From Symbiodinium natans (lineage: Eukaryota > Sar > Dinophyceae > Suessiales > Symbiodiniaceae), in NCBI GenBank assembly GCA_905221605.1, contig CAJNDS010000334.1, positions 99,100 through 163,099 on the forward strand: 64,000 nucleotides of DNA, in the 5' to 3' direction. Below, piece after piece: positions 60,997 to 64,000 of this stretch; within the stretch, counting starts at the first letter, position 1, and each line of letters opens with the position of its first letter. The notes beneath the pieces were generated by a model. That model was not told the DNA's origin. It made no database searches and saw only the letters and a program-made list of their open reading frames with translations. The position numbers and the translations under genes are program-made.

Positions 60997-63546
60997 CGCG
61001 GCACTGAGGCCCGCGGCTTTGCTGGACCTCCGATGGGCAAAGGAAACCTGACGCGCCCTTGAGCGGCCAGGACACGGCCCGCTGCAAGGGGCCGGTGTGC
61101 AGTAGTGGTAGGCAGCCGCTCCCGCGCGGCCAGGGCACGGCCCGCAGCGGGGCCTTGTGGTTGACCACGAAGGTCCGGGCGACCAATCGGTCGCTCCCGC
61201 GCGGTCTGGTCGCGACCCGCAGCGGGGCGCAGTGCACAGGCACGAACGCGGGGAGGGACTACCTACCCTAGGCTCTACAACACACTTGAACCGCTGCGGC
61301 GGGGGTTTGGGGAGTTTCTTTAAGGTCGGGGCTTTAAGGCTTCTACGGCTTCTGCTTCGACCTTGGACCGAACCTCTAGGCCTGCTTCCTAAACACTGGC
61401 TGCGAGACAAACGAACGAAGCTGCACGCGACGAACGACGAAAAATCCTTCTGCCCGCAGACCGGCGACCTGGGAAACGGCCCGCCCCAAACACACCCGCC
61501 CTGAACACAGAAACACCCGAACAGCCCCAACATCCTGAGCATCAGAACGCGCGTGGGGTGATTCTGGTCCGAGCGCTCCGCGTCATGGTTCGCGCGCTTG
61601 GAGTTGTGCGCACCGCGAACGCCTAAGGCTTCAAGAGCAGACGACGCGCTCTGCGGAGCCGCGACTGCCCCCTTGGCGCACGCTTCGCGCACCGCCCCCT
61701 CGGCTTGGGCATCAGTGAAAAACTGCCCATCAATGACCCTACCCGTCCTAACAGTAAGATCATCCACGTAGGCAATCCACTCCTTAGTATACTTAAGGCG
61801 CCTACCTCTGCCGGGGGCATAGGCCCTATCAACCACAAAGTTGAAGTCATCTGGGCCGTTAATCGGGCCAAAGGTGAGGCCGACAGGGAGATACTTCCCT
61901 GATCTTGCCACAATGGCCAACACCTCGCGAGCACGCTTGGTGTTCCTAATCTGATTAAACCCACTAACCGCATCCACGAAGGTATACCAAACCGAACCTA
62001 CTGCGGCGGCGAGCACATCGCTGCCCCGCCGACAATAGTACGTGGAGCGCTTAATTCGGGCATTCACGCGGCGGTAGTCAACCACCAAGCGTCGCTTCCT
62101 ATGCCGCTTGTAGCTGGGCATTTCCTTGGTCGGAAACGGCGCAGATCCCAAAGCCGAGCTGCCGCGGATCAACTGACCCCGCTTGCATTCTTCTTCAAGC
62201 TTGTCGTCGACCCATTGCGCGGACTCGCCCCTCAGACTGTGAGGCTGGGACGAGACCGGCGGCCCGGCGGGGATGCAGTCATGGGCGAACTTCCTGACCG
62301 TGGTCCTGGTGGTGTCCTCCACCCAGAACCCAGCGGCCTTTCGCCGTACGACCTCCCTGACGGCTGCGATATCAGCATCGGTCAGCCCGGGTCTGGTTGG
62401 TCCAGGCTCGATCTTCAAACCCGACCATACGAGGTCTCTATAGGCCTCGGTGCGCCTAGGATCCTCCGCGACCTTCTCGCCCGCAAGAGCATAGACCTCA
62501 AGGTCAGCCCGGACGGAATCCCAGTCCTTGGCGTCCGCCTTGGTCCGCCAAAACGCTTCCCTCTCCGCGGCATACTTATCCACCTCCTTATCCAGCTCCG
62601 CACGCTCTGCTGGCGTGAGGTCCTCGCCCGACCGCACGTCCGGGAGGGGAACGACTGGAGAGGGCGGTGGCGCAGCCGCGGCGCTATCTGCACCCGCAGT
62701 CGCTGGAAAGCTTTCAACTGCAGCGGTGCACAGCTCTTCTGCGCCCCTCAGACCAAGGTCCTGGAGCGAGGCGCAGAAAGCCGCTCCTATGAGGTTGTAG
62801 TCAGCTTGCGCGCGCTCAACGTGCTTGTGCCGCACTGCGCCCAACGCATCCGGCCTACTACACCTCAAACCTACCGATTCTAGGCTGAAATCGGCGAGCC
62901 ACAGGGCCCCGCTCTCAACGAGGTTGCCGCGGCCACTGGCCCGCGCGAACTGGCACATGTCAGCCCGCACGAAAGCCCAAGGCCAGCGTGGCTCTGCGAG
63001 CGTCCCAAACAAGGCGCCCCGCTCCTCTAGCCGCCAAGGTTCCCACTCGCCTTTTTGCGCCTGCAAACGCAGCGCGACGTGGGCGCCCGCGCGCGTGCGT
63101 TCCTGCGCACACCGGACGACTAGCTGGAGGAAAGCCCGGGGCACATTCTTGCCCTCAAGCCCAATCACGAGCACCTTCGGCTCTGTGCGCAGAACAGCGC
63201 CGCTAATGGCCTCTAAGTGCTCTTCCGCGGCCAGGTTCCAGGTGATCCCGTAGGCCTGCTTGCCTTGCACAAAAGCGGGAACAACCCTGTACCCGTGCCT
63301 CCTCGCCGCGTCGGAAACGACCGCGTCACCCCAAGCAACCTCTAAGACATCAGCAACCCCACCAAGGAAATACTGCCGGAACCAACTCTCGACAGCACCC
63401 GACTCTGGGGAAGCCCTAGGCTGCAACGCGCGGGGTTCCGCGACCAAGAGGTCCGCGAGGGCCTCTCGGATCGAGAGCACACTCGTGCCGGCACGAGACG
63501 CTCGCTCGAGGGTCCTGTCCTGCAACGAATACGCCCCCTTGTCCAA
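60556..63546 (-). CDS. Retroelement ORF: methyltransferase-like domain and Ty3-like RT
   Basis: A 996-codon open frame. Residues ~70-280 form a degenerate methyltransferase-like domain (VADVLEVAWGDAVVSDAARR, PKVLVIGLEG, VRADMCQFARASG, RHKHVERAQ); the catalytic P-C motif is absent. The RT follows: KRRLVVDYRRVNARI, WYTFVDAVSGFNQI (motif A Asp), YLPVGLTFGPINGPDDFNFV (motif B region), WIAYVDDLTVRTG (motif C), Ty3/gypsy-like in style. After TDAQAEGAVREACAKG (~61650) recognisable RT ends; no RNase H follows. The frame stays open through a GC-rich, repeat-bearing stretch and into the N-terminal lobe of the Tpt1-like domain. That may be chance in GC-rich DNA, since the Tpt1 part has its own ATG at 60996. 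Confidence 0.75.
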   Translation of the reverse strand: MDKGAYSLQDRTLERASRAGTSVLSIREALADLLVAEPRALQPRASPESGAVESWFRQYFLGGVADVLEVAWGDAVVSDAARRHGYRVVPAFVQGKQAYGITWNLAAEEHLEAISGAVLRTEPKVLVIGLEGKNVPRAFLQLVVRCAQERTRAGAHVALRLQAQKGEWEPWRLEERGALFGTLAEPRWPWAFVRADMCQFARASGRGNLVESGALWLADFSLESVGLRCSRPDALGAVRHKHVERAQADYNLIGAAFCASLQDLGLRGAEELCTAAVESFPATAGADSAAAAPPPSPVVPLPDVRSGEDLTPAERAELDKEVDKYAAEREAFWRTKADAKDWDSVRADLEVYALAGEKVAEDPRRTEAYRDLVWSGLKIEPGPTRPGLTDADIAAVREVVRRKAAGFWVEDTTRTTVRKFAHDCIPAGPPVSSQPHSLRGESAQWVDDKLEEECKRGQLIRGSSALGSAPFPTKEMPSYKRHRKRRLVVDYRRVNARIKRSTYYCRRGSDVLAAAVGSVWYTFVDAVSGFNQIRNTKRAREVLAIVARSGKYLPVGLTFGPINGPDDFNFVVDRAYAPGRGRRLKYTKEWIAYVDDLTVRTGRVIDGQFFTDAQAEGAVREACAKGAVAAPQSASSALEALGVRGAHNSKRANHDAERSDQNHPTRVLMLRMLGLFGCFCVQGGCVWGGPFPRSPVCGQKDFSSFVACSFVRLSRSQCLGSRPRGSVQGRSRSRRSLKAPTLKKLPKPPPQRFKCVVEPRVGSPSPRSCLCTAPRCGSRPDRAGATDWSPGPSWSTTRPRCGPCPGRAGAAAYHYCTPAPCSGPCPGRSRARQVSFAHRRSSKAAGLSAAMGGGGSKGRGKSKSPGPKGRKGPPTIDDVQRLLVRCMRHGEGGCRGRFGPGGLYPVDELIEQLGITINQYNQAVAHDASQRKARLDTSHAGFLRAFQGHSADCGHPMGFMMEGLSETAIDDLIRQYGRSCGTARTCMSCQACCRTA
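61062..61229. repeat. Hairpin-repeat family 2, three copies
   Basis: Copies at 61062-61084, 61121-61150 and 61195-61229 share CCAGG/TGG...CG...CCGCAGCGGGGC. The central arms vary together: GGGC..GCCC in copy 2, GGTC..GACC in copy 3. They lie between the RT and the Tpt1-like start, in a stretch that is open but has no protein-like pattern. Confidence 0.65.
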
Positions 63547-63579
63547 CTTCTGGCCGAGGCTGCAGCAAGCACGCCGTCG

Positions 63580-64000
63580 CGGTTTAGGTCGATTTTGGAA
63601 ATAATTTCCTTCACAGAAACCGCTTCATGGGCCGGACGGGTCCCTTCTGAAAGCGTGAGCGCTCCGTCCTCGGCGATATATGCAAGCCGCCATTTGACGC
63701 GAACCCCGCTGGCGTCGGGGAGATAGCGATGGACGCCGACCTGTGCACGGGCCTCATCCACCTGCGTGACCCGCCCTAACCTGCACACCTTCGGGCCTCC
63801 ACCTACACCCCGATAGGCAATGCGGTCACCAAGGCGGAGGACGAAGTCCCTCCCGCGCCTGGTCAGCGTGAACTCCACCTGCTTGGCGTCGCCTTGAACC
63901 TGCTGCCCTAAGCTGGGGCGAGACGAGCCGTCCCCGCCGGTTTCATCGTCTTCAAAGACGACCGGCTCGCGGGATTCCGCGCCATCTGCATCCGCAGGAA
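63580..64000 (-). CDS. Partial retroelement ORF running off the window (BAH/SH3-like)
   Basis: The minus frame is open from the window edge. It has an acidic start (PADADGAESREPVVFEDD), then FVLRLGDRIAYRG, VCRLGRVTQVDEARAQVGV, VKWRLAYIAEDG and VKEIISKIDLNRDGVLAAA. The 'GD.vay....igrV..v....v.v..y' pattern resembles BAH/SH3-like beta-barrels, or integrase C-terminal regions of dinoflagellate retroelements. A frame change near 63580 leads into the methyltransferase/RT frame. The 5' part lies outside the window. Confidence 0.5.

Overview
The window looks like nuclear DNA of a dinoflagellate. The species cannot be told from the sequence. The evidence is: plant/alveolate-type TTTAGGG repeats in arrays and scattered remnants; retroelement proteins of dinoflagellate type; and 11-12 base matches to the 3' end of the dinoflagellate spliced leader (DinoSL, ending ...TTTTGGCTCAAG) in LTRs and at one other site. 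There are no bacterial operons, rRNAs or tRNAs. Almost everything is retroelement or simple-sequence DNA, and only one ordinary-looking cellular gene is visible.

Layout. (1) 1-18 kb: gene-poor DNA full of degenerate TTTAGGG/CCCTAAA in both orientations, a clean telomeric array at 8458-8603, long G and C tracts, two related minisatellites in opposite orientation, and one intronless ORF (3811-4368, minus). (2) 18-24.1 kb: broken DIRS-like retroelements: an RNase H fragment, a tyrosine-recombinase-like fragment, and a gag plus 2OG-oxygenase-like reading frame whose middle ~0.94 kb is inverted. (3) 24.2-36.2 kb: an LTR on the minus strand, two near-identical tandem copies of a 2854-bp unit, then a frame-broken non-LTR (LINE-like) element on the minus strand (endonuclease, reverse transcriptase, zinc knuckle, RNase H, and a separate 423-codon ORF). 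This region is peppered with a short hairpin repeat whose stem bases co-vary between copies. (4) 36.2-43.6 kb: a decayed Ty1/copia element. (5) 43.6-44.1 kb: two older retroelement scraps on opposite strands. (6) 44122-53563: a nearly intact Ty1/copia element with 399/394-bp LTRs, primer-binding site, polypurine tract, gag-protease and pol frames, an extra domain between protease and integrase, and a C-terminal methyltransferase-like domain. (7) 53.6-56.4 kb: no recognised gene; a TAC/CTA microsatellite and a DinoSL-like relic. (8) 56.4-64 kb, minus strand: a methyltransferase-like plus reverse-transcriptase ORF, followed by a frame-broken reading path encoding a Tpt1/KptA-like RNA 2'-phosphotransferase, RanBP2-type and other zinc fingers, a SWIM-like finger and a phospholipase-D-like nuclease.

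Taken together, several retroelements here carry nucleic-acid-modifying domains beyond the standard set (C5-methyltransferase-like, 2OG-oxygenase-like, Tpt1-like, PLD-like), and two families of small co-varying hairpins lie both in non-coding DNA and inside reading frames. The best candidates for something undescribed are the Tpt1/zinc-finger/SWIM/PLD reading path, the hairpin families, and the spliced-leader-like motif at a fixed distance from the LTR ends. Many frame changes could be real decay or uncorrected long-read indels; this cannot be decided from the window alone.
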